From the NCBI GenBank assembly GCA_017481945.1, contig JAFUOJ010000009.1, forward strand, positions 124,001 to 188,000: a stretch of DNA of 64,000 nucleotides, given 5' to 3'. Positions 9,546 through 19,516 of the stretch are shown one piece after another. The position numbers and the translations under genes were made by a program. The stretch's first letter is position 1, and the number at the start of each line of letters is the position of its first letter. This stretch comes from Parabacteroides sp. (lineage in GTDB: Bacteria > Bacteroidota > Bacteroidia > Bacteroidales > Tannerellaceae). The notes beneath the pieces are model-generated. The model ran no database searches. It was not told where the DNA came from and saw nothing but the letters and a program-made list of their open reading frames with translations.

Positions 9546-10919
9546 ATGAAGCAGGAACTGGAAAACCAATTAAAGGCTTTTGAAAAAATCGGTGTTGATC
9601 GTCGTCATTTTTTCAAACTAATGGCTATGGCAGGCTTACTGACCGCGGTTGGCACACAAAAGACAAAAGCTTTTTCAAGCAATGCAAAAGGTAAAATCGT
9701 TATCATCGGAGGAGGAGCTGCCGGTATTAGTATGGCTGCCCGTTTGAAACGCTGGTTGAACAACCCGGACATTACGTTAATTGATCCAAGCGATCGACAG
9801 TATTACCAACCGGGATTTACCTTGATTGCTTCCGGGGTCTACAAATCCGATGAAGTCTGGAAAAAGCAAGAAGACTGTATCCCCAGCGGTATAAAATGGG
9901 TAAAAGACTCTGTAGTAGCAGTTGATCCTGTTCAAAACAGCGTAACTACTCAAAATAATGGAAAAGTAAACTACGACTTCCTGGTCTTGACTCCGGGTCT
10001 GCAAATCAACTGGGAAAAGGTAGAAGGTATCACAAAAGCCACTTTGGGACAAGGGAATGCACATTGTATTTATGATTTTGAAGGGGCTCAAAAGACTTGG
10101 AAAGCCATTCAGGAATTTGCTCAAAAAGGAGGAAAAGGAATCTATACAGACACATACACCAAACACAAATGTGGAGGTGCTCCTAAAAAAATCTGTCTGT
10201 TGACAGAACATCACAGCCGCAAACAGGGTACACGTGATAAGTTGGACTTAAACTTCTATACAGCGTCTAAACAACTTTATAACGTTCCTTTCTTTACCCC
10301 TCGTCTATTGGAGATTTACAAAGAACGTAACATTCCTATCAACCTGAATGTACGTGTAAAAGGGGTAGACACTGCTGCAAAACAGGTTCATTTTGAGAAA
10401 ATAGAAAAAGTGGGAGACCAAAAGGTTTACACTCCGTTTGTAGAGGATTACGACTTCTTGCATTTCACTCCTCCTATGTCTGCTCCTGACTTTGTTCGTG
10501 AAGCCGGTTTAGGCTGGACGGAAGGGGATTTAGCTGCAGACGCTTGGGTTATGGTAGACAAAGAAACATTCATCCATAAGAGCTATCCGAACATTATCTC
10601 TTTGGGTGACGCAGCCGGCATTCCGACCAGCAAGACTTCTGCCGCAATCCGTATGCAGGTGCCTTTGGCTGCCAAGAATCTGATTTCCATCATGGAAGGA
10701 AAAGAGCCGACTGAAAGATATGACGGATATGCCGCTTGTCCTATTATCACTGATTACGGTCATGTTCTTCTTTGTGAGTTTGACTATAAGAAAGAGGCAA
10801 AGATTTCGTTCCCATTCTCTCTTTTAGATATGTCAAAAGAACAGTGGGTAGCATGGTTACTGAAAGTATATATTCTGAAACCGATGTATTTCTACGGTAT
10901 GCTAAACGGTATTGCCTAA
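9546..10919 (+). CDS. sulfide:quinone oxidoreductase-like FAD enzyme with Tat signal
   Basis: A 457-aa flavoprotein of the SQR branch of the disulfide oxidoreductase family, which oxidises sulfide to sulfane sulfur and passes electrons to quinone at the membrane. The N-terminus has a twin-arginine motif (DRRHFFK, Arg19-Arg20) and hydrophobic stretch (25-36), so export of a folded, FAD-loaded protein is predicted. A dinucleotide-binding GGGAAG lies at 55-60. Two cysteines sit in SQR-type contexts: Cys209 in KCGGAPKK and Cys398 in AACPIITDYG, the latter close to the mitochondrial (SQOR-like) sequence. The gene is monocistronic between two hairpins. SQR is the best call, but related ferredoxin- or flavocytochrome-c-type sulfide dehydrogenases cannot be excluded. 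Confidence 0.78.
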   Translation: MKQELENQLKAFEKIGVDRRHFFKLMAMAGLLTAVGTQKTKAFSSNAKGKIVIIGGGAAGISMAARLKRWLNNPDITLIDPSDRQYYQPGFTLIASGVYKSDEVWKKQEDCIPSGIKWVKDSVVAVDPVQNSVTTQNNGKVNYDFLVLTPGLQINWEKVEGITKATLGQGNAHCIYDFEGAQKTWKAIQEFAQKGGKGIYTDTYTKHKCGGAPKKICLLTEHHSRKQGTRDKLDLNFYTASKQLYNVPFFTPRLLEIYKERNIPINLNVRVKGVDTAAKQVHFEKIEKVGDQKVYTPFVEDYDFLHFTPPMSAPDFVREAGLGWTEGDLAADAWVMVDKETFIHKSYPNIISLGDAAGIPTSKTSAAIRMQVPLAAKNLISIMEGKEPTERYDGYAACPIITDYGHVLLCEFDYKKEAKISFPFSLLDMSKEQWVAWLLKVYILKPMYFYGMLNGIA

Positions 10920-10942
10920 TCACCGGAAAAGAATAAATCATA

Positions 10943-11021
10943 AAAAACAGACTTCCCAATTTTCTGGAACCTCTCCTATCAACCCAAAAAGGAGTTTCGG
11001 AAAATTGGGAAGTCTGTTTTT
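10943..11021. terminator. long bidirectional hairpin terminator
   Basis: A 28-bp almost perfect stem (10943-10970 with 10994-11021, two mismatch or G-U positions) with T-rich flanks on both strands. It lies 23 bp after the SQR stop and faces the convergent btuF gene, so it can stop transcripts from both sides. Confidence 0.75.
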
Positions 11022-11076
11022 GGTAAAAAGGAGAGTAAAAACTCTCCGGAAAAGCTCAAATCAACGGTGGGAAGGT

Positions 11077-11255
11077 TTCCGGACCGCCGGAAAGCCGTTT
11101 TCAGTGAATTTTAGGCTTCCGGAACTCCGGAAAGGTAAATTTCAGCAAAATCAGACCTTCCGGAACTCCGGAAAGGGTATTTTCAGCGAATTTAGGGCTT
11201 CCGGAGGTCCGGAAACCTTCCCGGCACTGAATTTGACCTTTCCGGTGACAATCCA
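11077..11255. repeat. 40-41 bp tandem palindromic repeat array (array I)
   Basis: The palindrome core TTCCGG-nnnn-CCGGAA recurs with ttcc starting at 11077, 11117, 11158, 11199 and 11240, a period of 40-41 bp. Units are separated by AT-rich spacers that resemble each other (tttcagNNaattt), so this is an imperfect tandem repeat. The last units share a 12-base stretch GGAGGTCCGGAA with the end of the array at 26424-26464, so both belong to one family. It sits between the 3' ends of the SQR gene and btuF. Confidence 0.8.
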
Positions 11256-11272
11256 TCACCTATTTTTATACG

Positions 11273-11363
11273 TTTTTCTTATGAAGCCCCCTATTATGAC
11301 AGCTTTGAGATAAACACACATTTTTTTGAACAATTACAACCCACTGGGGCTTCATAAGAAAAA
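11273..11363. repeat. 18-bp perfect inverted repeat around a 55-bp spacer
   Basis: tttttcttatgaagcccc at 11273-11290 is the exact reverse complement of 11346-11363. The 55-bp spacer has no ORF and no full promoter. The right arm ends 10 bp before the btuF stop, so in mRNA it could fold into a long-loop terminator for the btu operon. An old miniature element or invertible segment is possible but unproven. Confidence 0.6.
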
Positions 11364-11373
11364 ATATCTTCAG

Positions 11374-12504
11374 TTAGAGAACCATCTTCCTATAATAACG
11401 AGGTTCATAATCTGCCGGCAGTACCTCCGGATGAAAAATCCAGATAAAATCTTTTAATAAATAGTCCGGATGTAGAGGAAACTCAGCATAGTAAGGAACC
11501 TTCCCCGTATTACAAGTATAAATCTGTCGTTTTTTAAATGCGTCAAAATTTTCATACGGAGTATATTCCATACGTAAGTCGGCATAGCTCATCTCTTCCG
11601 ACAAATTATACTTCATCAACCAACGATCGGCGTGAATCGCTTCGTTCAACACAGTTTCAAACGCCAAAGGCTTACTACCCGAACCGGACAGATTCTTAAA
11701 CAGATAATCAGCACCTGCATCCCGAAACAGATTTGCCATGTAGCTCTCCCCTGCCGGCATAAACCAAGAGGCGCCATATTTTTTCTCAGAGATAACAGTC
11801 GGACGTTTCATTTCCTCTGTTATCAGGCTTTTAAGACTTAAATAATTCTTTTCGGTTTCCCGGAAAATAGAATCAGCCAATGCCTCCTTCTCAAACAGCA
11901 GACCATAGAAACGAATCCATTCCGTACGACCCAAAGGCAAAGACTCCATATAGTCGGCAGCCTCAATAATCGGAAGTCCTAACTTTTCTACCGGACCATA
12001 ACCGCTATTTTGGAAAGGAGAAACAATCAACAGCTCAACCCCTTTGTCAATCATCAACTCCACATTCGGAGCTGTCGCCTCTCCCATATCCACGATACGA
12101 CCGGCTTTTAATCCCTCCACGACAGAAGGAGTATCTATAAAGCGAGATTCGCATACACCGATGATTCGCTCGGTCTCTCCTAACTGATCAATAATAGCCG
12201 TATGAACGGAAGTATAAGCAACAATATTCTGAATCGGTACCCGAACGACAGTCCCTTTTGGTAGATTCTCTGGAATAGGCTGATTGCGTTTCACCAAGAG
12301 ATAGCGTTGCAACAGGCGGGTACTATCCCAAGGGTCATGTACCTCAACTGCAGTATAATCGGCAAAACGCTGTACCGTAAATCCCTGTGCATAACGAATC
12401 GTATCAGCGACCAAAGCGGTTTCTGATGTAGACTTTTTGGGCTGTGAACAACTGACAACCCAAAAAGCCAGTACAAAACCAATCCAGTATTTTATCAACT
12501 GCAT
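11374..12504 (-). CDS. btuF: B12 ABC transporter substrate-binding lipoprotein, BtuF-like
   Basis: A 376-aa class III periplasmic binding protein of the BtuF/FhuD/TroA type. The signal peptide ends in a lipobox with Cys19 (FWVVSC). The two-lobe fold is suggested by RIIGVCESRF in the first lobe and VELLIVSPFQNSG before the connecting helix. Such proteins bind corrinoid or iron chelate in the periplasm and hand it to BtuCD-type permeases. The substrate call rests on context: it is the third gene of a unit that starts with a cobalamin riboswitch and btuB, and its start lies 1 bp after the btuG stop. No BtuC or BtuD gene is in the window, so the permease must be elsewhere or the operon is split. 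Confidence 0.8.
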   Translation of the reverse strand: MQLIKYWIGFVLAFWVVSCSQPKKSTSETALVADTIRYAQGFTVQRFADYTAVEVHDPWDSTRLLQRYLLVKRNQPIPENLPKGTVVRVPIQNIVAYTSVHTAIIDQLGETERIIGVCESRFIDTPSVVEGLKAGRIVDMGEATAPNVELMIDKGVELLIVSPFQNSGYGPVEKLGLPIIEAADYMESLPLGRTEWIRFYGLLFEKEALADSIFRETEKNYLSLKSLITEEMKRPTVISEKKYGASWFMPAGESYMANLFRDAGADYLFKNLSGSGSKPLAFETVLNEAIHADRWLMKYNLSEEMSYADLRMEYTPYENFDAFKKRQIYTCNTGKVPYYAEFPLHPDYLLKDFIWIFHPEVLPADYEPRYYRKMVL

Positions 12505-12505
12505 A

Positions 12506-13600
12506 TTATTTTACTCCTGCCAAGAAATAAGCTCCCATAGGGTTCAAACCAGACAAGGCTAACTGATCAATTAACTTTCCTTCGGGAGAGAAAATATACA
12601 TATCACCGGTGCTTACATAATCAGAAGTTCCGATATATAGATTTCCACTAATCGGATCCACGCTTAAACAGTAGGTATTATCAACAACTGTTCCATCCGT
12701 AATAAAGCCGGATTGCATGCTCTTCTTCTCTATATCATACACCTTAAAGTTATATTCTGTCACTACCCAATTTTCCTGTTTTGCACTGTATAGATAGATT
12801 TTGTTTCCACTTACACTTGAACATAACTGGTTATTGGTTTCTACAATTTCCAATTCGCCCGTAGAGACATTTACTCGCTGCAAAGTATTCTTGATATCTC
12901 CATAATTACCCAAGGAAAGAACAAATAAATTACCGGACTCATCCTTTTGAACGGTCTTCGGATTAATTGTCACAACGATATTCTTTTCTACCTCAAAAGT
13001 GCTGGCATTAACAACAGAGAGGGTTGAATCCTGTACGGCACTTAAACCACCGGAATTAGCAACATACAACTTGCCGTTTAACTCACAAACGCCTTCCGGG
13101 TTCGGACCTACTTTCACCTTTTTGACAATCTCCATAGAAGTTGTATCAATACATGCTAAATGGCCATCATACAAAGTAACATAGACATTGCCATTGGCAG
13201 CTGCCAACATACGGGGTTGCTGAGGAGCATTGGATTCATCTTTTGGGCTGATTGTCTTCAAAGAATTTCCAGCCAAGTCCATTACTTCAATCGTCGCAGA
13301 GACATTTACAGCTACATACATTTTGGACCCATAAATGATCATGTCGTTAGCCGTATCCCCTAAACCACGTCCGTTTTGTGTGGCAAAAACTTTAGTCGAT
13401 AGGCTCTTTGTCTCCGGATCATAATAATCCAATGTAGAATTATTTCCTTGCCATTTACCTGCATTTAAAAGATAGACTCCAGTAGTTGTCGGTTCTTCTA
13501 TAATCTCAGAGATCGGATCATCGTCATCACTACAAGAACTAAATACAACAGGTAACATAGCGCATAAAGCACCCATCAATAACCATTTCTTTGTTTTCAT
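12506..13600 (-). CDS. btuG: BtuG-type surface beta-propeller cobalamin-binding lipoprotein
   Basis: A 364-aa YncE-like beta-propeller. In Bacteroides, BtuG proteins sit on the cell surface, bind cobalamin with very high affinity and cap BtuB. The signal peptide ends at Cys23, followed at once by Ser and four Asp, an acidic pattern that matches the lipoprotein export signal sending Bacteroidota lipoproteins to the outer face. Propeller blades repeat as strands like NGNVYVTLYDG, NGKLYVANSGG, SGNLFVLSLG and SGNLYIGTSD. It is encoded between btuB (20 bp upstream) and btuF (1 bp downstream) under a B12 riboswitch. Family and role are strongly supported by this context; the binding itself is inferred. 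Confidence 0.85.
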   Translation of the reverse strand: MKTKKWLLMGALCAMLPVVFSSCSDDDDPISEIIEEPTTTGVYLLNAGKWQGNNSTLDYYDPETKSLSTKVFATQNGRGLGDTANDMIIYGSKMYVAVNVSATIEVMDLAGNSLKTISPKDESNAPQQPRMLAAANGNVYVTLYDGHLACIDTTSMEIVKKVKVGPNPEGVCELNGKLYVANSGGLSAVQDSTLSVVNASTFEVEKNIVVTINPKTVQKDESGNLFVLSLGNYGDIKNTLQRVNVSTGELEIVETNNQLCSSVSGNKIYLYSAKQENWVVTEYNFKVYDIEKKSMQSGFITDGTVVDNTYCLSVDPISGNLYIGTSDYVSTGDMYIFSPEGKLIDQLALSGLNPMGAYFLAGVK

Positions 13601-13620
13601 TTTCTTTTTATTTTAATATG

Positions 13621-15624
13621 TTAGAAATTACATGCCACTAATATCCGGAACGAACGTCCCGGCATCGGATAATATTTAATGATTTCATAATTGATATTTC
13701 CGATATTCAAAATCTCACCTTGTAAACGCAATTGACAATTTCCTAATTGAAATTCCCGATTCACAGATATCGTCTGTTCAACATAGCGATCAATCCGATT
13801 ATCCGCTATATTTTGTGGTAACGCATAGCGATCACCCGCACAAGTCAGCAGGTACGACAGATTCACCCATTTATTCAAAAGAGAAACAGAAGCGGATCCG
13901 GCATGACGAGGAGTATAGGGGATCTGGTCTTTATAATTCTTTGCCGTTTCATCTGTTATATCAATCGCCCGCTGCCAAGTATAATTCCCCTGCAATAATA
14001 AGCGGATCGCAGAAGAGCAGGTAATCTCCGCCGACACATTGGCGTCAATTCCTCCGATAGAGACTTCCCCAAAATTCATCATCTTCCATATATATAAGGT
14101 AGGAAGTGCTACAATCTTATCTCGTACTCGATTGTAATAACCATCCGCCGTTACATTTAAATAGGATAACCAAGAAGAAGGTTGGCCACTCCATGTCAGA
14201 CCTAAATTATATTGTGTCGCACGCTCCGGTTTTAAAGAGGTATTTCCAACCCTTAAATAATACAAATCATTGAAGGTTGGTACACGGAATATGTCTTTAA
14301 ACGAAGCCCGCAAACGAATGTTCTGTTCTTCCAACACACGCCAAGAGAGACTCAATGCTGGAGACAGACGTTTCCGATCGTCCGGTTTAGTTCCAGTCTC
14401 AACATTTTCTGTGATATAAGTACCCAGCAGGCTGGCTGTAGCTGTCCACCGACTGTCTTTGTATTGAGCTGCAAAAACGGACAGAGAAGTGTAGCGAGTC
14501 GGGAACGGACAATCCGGTAAATTGTTCTTTAGTGTGTTTACCGAAAAGTCGGTCGTCAAAGAGAATGAAAAGGATTTCAACGGGGTATAAAGTCCACCGG
14601 CAGAAAGGTAATATTCTCGTTGTGTATGGCGATCTTCCTGTTTTCCGGATTCATAGTTATTATTTATATCTACATATTTATTCCATGAATAATTGAACTT
14701 TCCTTGTGCCTGCAAGGCGAAATGGGAACTCAGTTGCTTTTTGTAATATCCTTGCACAAAATAGTTTTTATCCCATAAACGCTCCTTTCGGTAATCATTA
14801 TATAAAATGATAGAGCCCGGCAAACCCCGTTCTGAATCATAATAATATCCTTTCAAGGAAAATTCACTTTCTTTTCCCAACTCTCCGAAAAGATTTACTT
14901 CCGCACGAAGGGCTTGAATATCGCTGTTTTTTCGCTTCCCGGTTTCCTCGGTCTGTTCATTTTGGATTGAATAGGGATAAAGTCCATCGGCACGTTGCCA
15001 ATCCAACTGCCCAGTGGCAGACCATCGTTTTCCTAAACGTTGTTCATAGCGCAAATAAGGATTAACCAAACCAAAAGAGCCTGTTTTTACCTGTGCTTTC
15101 AAATGAAAAGGTCTGTCTTGAAACTCTGGGCGACTGGATTTTATATTTAACGCTCCCGCAGAGGCAAATATACGTGCCGTCTGAAAAATATTATCAGCCT
15201 GTCCAATAGATAAAGAGACCATATCGACATTATCCAATGAAAAGCGACTAATATCGATTTGTCCGCTCTGTGCATCCGTAATCGTCACCCCATCATAACT
15301 TACTGCAGTATGTTTGGCTCCTAAACTACGGACTGAGACTGTTTTCAATCCCCCAATACCTCCATAATCCTGAACAGTAACACCGGAAAAACGCTTTACA
15401 GCCTCCGATAAGTCTTGCAAACCTAAACGGTCAATTTCTGTTTTTCCTAAAACCTGAAGAGGTGTACTCTCGCGCGTCACTGCAGGACGCACCTTTCCGA
15501 CCACCTCCACTCCTGAAAGCTGGTGAACTTTGGTCGTATCTACCACCTGCGCAGACAAAACCATAAACGAAAAAAGCCAGACACAATATGTGCCTAACAA
15601 TCGCTTTATAAAAATACGTAGCAT
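13621..15624 (-). CDS. btuB: TonB-dependent cobalamin receptor BtuB
   Basis: A 667-aa outer membrane receptor with signal peptide (about 1-25), a plug domain (about 40-160, with VKRFSGVTVQDYGGIGGLKTVSVRS) and a 22-strand beta-barrel ending in Phe (VACNF), the usual outer membrane C-terminus. BtuB moves cobalamin and other corrinoids across the outer membrane using TonB energy. It is the first gene after a cobalamin riboswitch and precedes btuG and btuF, which fixes the substrate class. It has no N-terminal carboxypeptidase-like extension of the SusC type, in line with BtuB rather than SusC. The start ATG at 15624 lies 18 nt after a small hairpin that may be the riboswitch expression platform. 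Confidence 0.92.
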   Translation of the reverse strand: MLRIFIKRLLGTYCVWLFSFMVLSAQVVDTTKVHQLSGVEVVGKVRPAVTRESTPLQVLGKTEIDRLGLQDLSEAVKRFSGVTVQDYGGIGGLKTVSVRSLGAKHTAVSYDGVTITDAQSGQIDISRFSLDNVDMVSLSIGQADNIFQTARIFASAGALNIKSSRPEFQDRPFHLKAQVKTGSFGLVNPYLRYEQRLGKRWSATGQLDWQRADGLYPYSIQNEQTEETGKRKNSDIQALRAEVNLFGELGKESEFSLKGYYYDSERGLPGSIILYNDYRKERLWDKNYFVQGYYKKQLSSHFALQAQGKFNYSWNKYVDINNNYESGKQEDRHTQREYYLSAGGLYTPLKSFSFSLTTDFSVNTLKNNLPDCPFPTRYTSLSVFAAQYKDSRWTATASLLGTYITENVETGTKPDDRKRLSPALSLSWRVLEEQNIRLRASFKDIFRVPTFNDLYYLRVGNTSLKPERATQYNLGLTWSGQPSSWLSYLNVTADGYYNRVRDKIVALPTLYIWKMMNFGEVSIGGIDANVSAEITCSSAIRLLLQGNYTWQRAIDITDETAKNYKDQIPYTPRHAGSASVSLLNKWVNLSYLLTCAGDRYALPQNIADNRIDRYVEQTISVNREFQLGNCQLRLQGEILNIGNINYEIIKYYPMPGRSFRILVACNF

Positions 15625-15642
15625 ATACTATTTTGATTCTTT

Positions 15643-15663
15643 AATCTCTTTACCCGAGAGATT
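15643..15663 (-). promoter_or_regulatory. possible riboswitch expression-platform hairpin
   Basis: A 7-bp perfect stem (15643-15649 with 15657-15663) with a 7-nt loop lies between the B12 box and the btuB start codon. It has no T-run, so if it takes part in control it would act on ribosome access rather than as a terminator. Role inferred from position. Confidence 0.4.
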
Positions 15664-15674
15664 AGATTAAACAA

Positions 15675-15870
15675 ATCATGGCAGGTTTTCTGGCTTGTTC
15701 TCCCTTTGTGGCTACCTTCCCGAATCCAATCGACCATCGTCAATTCTCTTCAGTGGCTAAAAGATGTGCCCAGGGTCTACAGAACTTACAGCTACGGGTA
15801 CAGCTCCGGATTCACACCGGATTCCCTTTTACTAATTGCCTGCGGAAGCAAAACAATTACACCATAATTC
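15675..15870 (-). ncRNA. cobalamin (B12, adenosylcobalamin-type) riboswitch
   Basis: On the minus strand the classic cobalamin aptamer blocks follow in order: GGGAATCCGGTGTGAATCC, GGAGCTGTACCCG, AGCTGTAAG, and finally the B12 box AAGCCAGAAAACCTGCC at 15696-15680. It lies directly upstream of btuB and downstream of a promoter at 15883-15876. Corrinoid binding should lower expression of the btuBGF unit. Identification rests on these well known conserved blocks and is firm; the exact 5' limit is approximate. Confidence 0.95.
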
Positions 15871-15875
15871 TGCCG

Positions 15876-15905
15876 CAAATGTAGTAAAAACATTGAGAAA
15901 ACAAA
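15876..15905 (-). promoter_or_regulatory. promoter of the btu operon
   Basis: On the minus strand TACATTTG (15883-15876) matches the -7 consensus, and TTTG (15905-15902) lies 18 nt upstream. Predicted transcription starts just before the riboswitch. Confidence 0.6.
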
Positions 15906-16164
15906 AGAATCTATTTTGCTAAATATTAATTAACCACTCTCTAAAGCAATTCCCTCCGCTCCCTCTCCATTTTAACATTACAAAACACTTTGAAAAAGTT
16001 TTACAAGAAGGGCTATTATTCCGCCTAACAGTCTCTATCTTTATTTATTACAAACGTTTCATTTTCAGCAAATTGTTCTATACAAGAACAAGAGTGTTCT
16101 ATATCGGTTTCCATAAAGAAGAAGTGAATGTTTAACTAAGTGCAAAAAGTTTCAAAAAGTTATA
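15906..16164. other. divergent intergenic region between btuB leader and atpD
   Basis: No ORF or RNA recognised. The only structure is a cluster of small inverted repeats: TTGTTC (16073-16078) with GAACAA (16086-16091), the latter overlapping GAACA...TGTTC (16086-16099), about 100 bp before the atpD promoter. It could be an operator or a chance feature. Confidence 0.35.
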
Positions 16165-16193
16165 TTTCTCACTTTTTAGAAAACATAAATTTG
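16165..16193 (+). promoter_or_regulatory. promoter of the ATP synthase operon
   Basis: TAAATTTG (16186-16193) matches the -7 consensus; a weaker -33 (ttTC near 16165-16168) lies about 18 nt upstream. Transcription would start about 20 nt before the atpD ATG. Confidence 0.5.
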
Positions 16194-16217
16194 TAATATT
16201 GCAACCTAATTATGTAA

Positions 16218-17738
<1,521 letters not shown>

Positions 17739-17744
17739 ACAAAT

Positions 17745-17978
17745 ATGAAACTGGAAATTATATCTCCAACAGGTGTTCTTTTCGAAGGAGAGATCGACTG
17801 TATCTCTCTTCCGGGCACAATGGGATCTTTCGAGATTTTACCTGATCATGCCCCAATAATAGCTGCTCTCCAACAAGGAATCATTGAATATGACAACGGG
17901 AAGCAGAGGGCTGAACTATCAATCCAAAGCGGATTTGTAGAGGTAAAGAGTAATCTAATAACTGTTTGTATTGAATAA
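17745..17978 (+). CDS. atpC: F1Fo ATP synthase subunit epsilon (short form)
   Basis: A 77-aa epsilon subunit, a central-stalk part that couples and regulates F1. It starts MKLEIISPTGVLFEGEID and contains the SLPGTMGSFEILPDHAPIIA segment of the N-terminal beta-sandwich. E. coli epsilon has about 139 aa; the C-terminal two-helix regulatory domain that inhibits ATP hydrolysis is absent here. Such short epsilons occur in Bacteroidota, so this is not a truncation: the stop is clean and the next gene starts 18 bp later. It begins 6 bp after atpD. Confidence 0.95.
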   Translation: MKLEIISPTGVLFEGEIDCISLPGTMGSFEILPDHAPIIAALQQGIIEYDNGKQRAELSIQSGFVEVKSNLITVCIE

Positions 17979-17996
17979 CCTAAAAAAATAGAAACA

Positions 17997-18449
17997 ATGG
18001 GGGAATGGTTAAGTAAAAAAACGGGATGGTTAAAAACAAAGCTTATGGCATTGGTTACATTTATCAATGCTGCAATTGGTATCACATTAGGGGGATTGCT
18101 TTACACGATTTGGCCGGATCTCTATTTTAAATGGTATCCTTCCATTCCTGTGTTCTTTTGGTTAACAGGTATAGTCATGATATACGTGCTTGACCGTGTA
18201 AAAAGAGAAAATGGAGACGTTACTATCACCATGTTTATGCTTATACGTTTTTGCCGATTCACATTAGCCCTCATTTTTTTAGGGCTATATATTGTTTTGG
18301 TCAATACAAATATGCAAACATTTGGTTCTACACTTATGCTCTTTTATCTAATCCATCTTGGACTGGAGACGTATACAGTTTATTTGTTTGAGAAAAAAAG
18401 AATGAAAAGAGAGAAAAAAGAAAGAGATGAACGATATCAAAAAAAATAA
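17997..18449 (+). CDS. four-TM protein of the atp operon (AtpI position)
   Basis: A 150-aa membrane protein with four hydrophobic segments (about residues 15-40, 48-66, 78-102 and 107-126) and a highly basic C-terminal tail (KKRMKREKKERDERYQKK). It stands between atpC and atpB, where other bacteria carry atpI/atpZ (c-ring assembly factor or Mg2+ carrier). Sequence likeness to AtpI is weak, so the call rests on position and topology. Its last 23 bp overlap the start of atpB in another frame, pointing to translational coupling. I infer a role in Fo assembly. Confidence 0.75.
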   Translation: MGEWLSKKTGWLKTKLMALVTFINAAIGITLGGLLYTIWPDLYFKWYPSIPVFFWLTGIVMIYVLDRVKRENGDVTITMFMLIRFCRFTLALIFLGLYIVLVNTNMQTFGSTLMLFYLIHLGLETYTVYLFEKKRMKREKKERDERYQKK

Positions 18450-19476
18450 ATGGGTAGGAATTATTCTATTCCTATGGTTCTGTTCTTTTCTTCCCGTAAA
18501 AGCAGAATCAGAGAAAATAGATGTGCAAGACATTGTCTTTTCGCATATCCAGGATTCCTATGCATGGCATATTACCGAGTGGAATGGCAAAGAGATAGAA
18601 ATACCTCTTCCTATTATAGTCAAAAGCAAGGAACAAGGATGGGATTTCTTCCTTTCTCACCATCTACATCATGGAAATAGCTACCATAATTATTACATCG
18701 CAGCAGATGGTAAATATGCAGGTAAACTTGTTGAAAAGAATAGTCATGGAGAAGAGGTTCGTCCTATAGACTTGTCTTTGACTAAAAATGTCTGTGGTCT
18801 ATTTTTCGCTTGTGGTGCACTGCTATTCATTGTGCTCCGAACAGCCCATTGGTATGAGAAACATCCGAACCAAGTACCAAAAGGATTTATCGGAGTCGTT
18901 GAAACAACCGTTTCTTATATTCAAGATAATGTCATTAAGGCATCAATTGGTGAAAAATACTACAGTTCATATTCATCTTATCTATTGACTGTCTTCTTCT
19001 TCATCTTGATTAATAATTTGTTTGGGATTATCCCTATTTTTCCCGGAGGAGCCAATGTTACCGGAAATATCGCAATCACATTGGTATTGGCAGCATGTAC
19101 ATTTATTGCTATAAACTTATTTGCTCCTAAAGCATATTGGAAAGAGATATTTTGGCCCAATACACCAATTTATTTGAAGCTTCCTATTCCTATTATGCCT
19201 TTCGTTGAGTTTGTCGGTATTTTTACTAAACCTATAGCATTAATGATTCGTCTCTTTGCAAATATTATGGCAGGACACTCCATTATTTTAGCGCTCACGT
19301 GTTTAGTATTCATCACCGCCTCTATGGGTATTATTATCAGCACAGGGATGACCCTTGTTTCTGTCATTTTCTGTGTATTCATGAACTGCATGGAGCTTTT
19401 AGTAGCTTGTCTACAAGCCTATATATTTACCATGTTATCTGCAAGCTTTATTGGACAATCCAAATCGCAACATTAA
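18427..19476 (+). CDS. atpB: F1Fo ATP synthase subunit a
   Basis: Membrane stator subunit a, 349 aa, forming the ion half-channels against the c-ring. It begins with a hydrophobic signal-like segment and Ala cleavage region (FLPVKAES), followed by a long periplasmic N-terminal stretch of about 90 residues that E. coli lacks, as in other Bacteroidota a subunits. The conserved arginine lies at Arg275 in ALMIRLFANIMAGH. Six or so transmembrane segments occupy about residues 120-345. The start overlaps the preceding gene by 23 bp. Identification is firm. Confidence 0.97.
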   Translation: MNDIKKNKWVGIILFLWFCSFLPVKAESEKIDVQDIVFSHIQDSYAWHITEWNGKEIEIPLPIIVKSKEQGWDFFLSHHLHHGNSYHNYYIAADGKYAGKLVEKNSHGEEVRPIDLSLTKNVCGLFFACGALLFIVLRTAHWYEKHPNQVPKGFIGVVETTVSYIQDNVIKASIGEKYYSSYSSYLLTVFFFILINNLFGIIPIFPGGANVTGNIAITLVLAACTFIAINLFAPKAYWKEIFWPNTPIYLKLPIPIMPFVEFVGIFTKPIALMIRLFANIMAGHSIILALTCLVFITASMGIIISTGMTLVSVIFCVFMNCMELLVACLQAYIFTMLSASFIGQSKSQH

Positions 19477-19516
19477 TTATAAATATAATATTGATCAATC
19501 ACTAAAAATTCAAAAT

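Noticed and set aside
9777..10214. 145-codon minus-strand ORF
   Set aside because: Antisense inside the SQR gene; no signal, no family likeness.
11077..11255. CRISPR array
   Set aside because: Regular spacing but the spacers are similar to each other, the repeat is a short palindrome, and there are no cas genes.
10912..11313. 133-codon plus-strand ORF across the SQR terminator and array I
   Set aside because: It runs through a 28-bp hairpin and palindromic repeats; composition is that of the repeat, with no ribosome site or family likeness.
11273..11363. Invertible promoter
   Set aside because: The 55-bp spacer holds no TAnnTTTG promoter in either orientation, and it lies at gene 3' ends.
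15678..15884. 68-codon plus-strand ORF upstream of btuB
   Set aside because: It lies exactly over the cobalamin riboswitch, which explains the sequence conservation-like features on the opposite strand.
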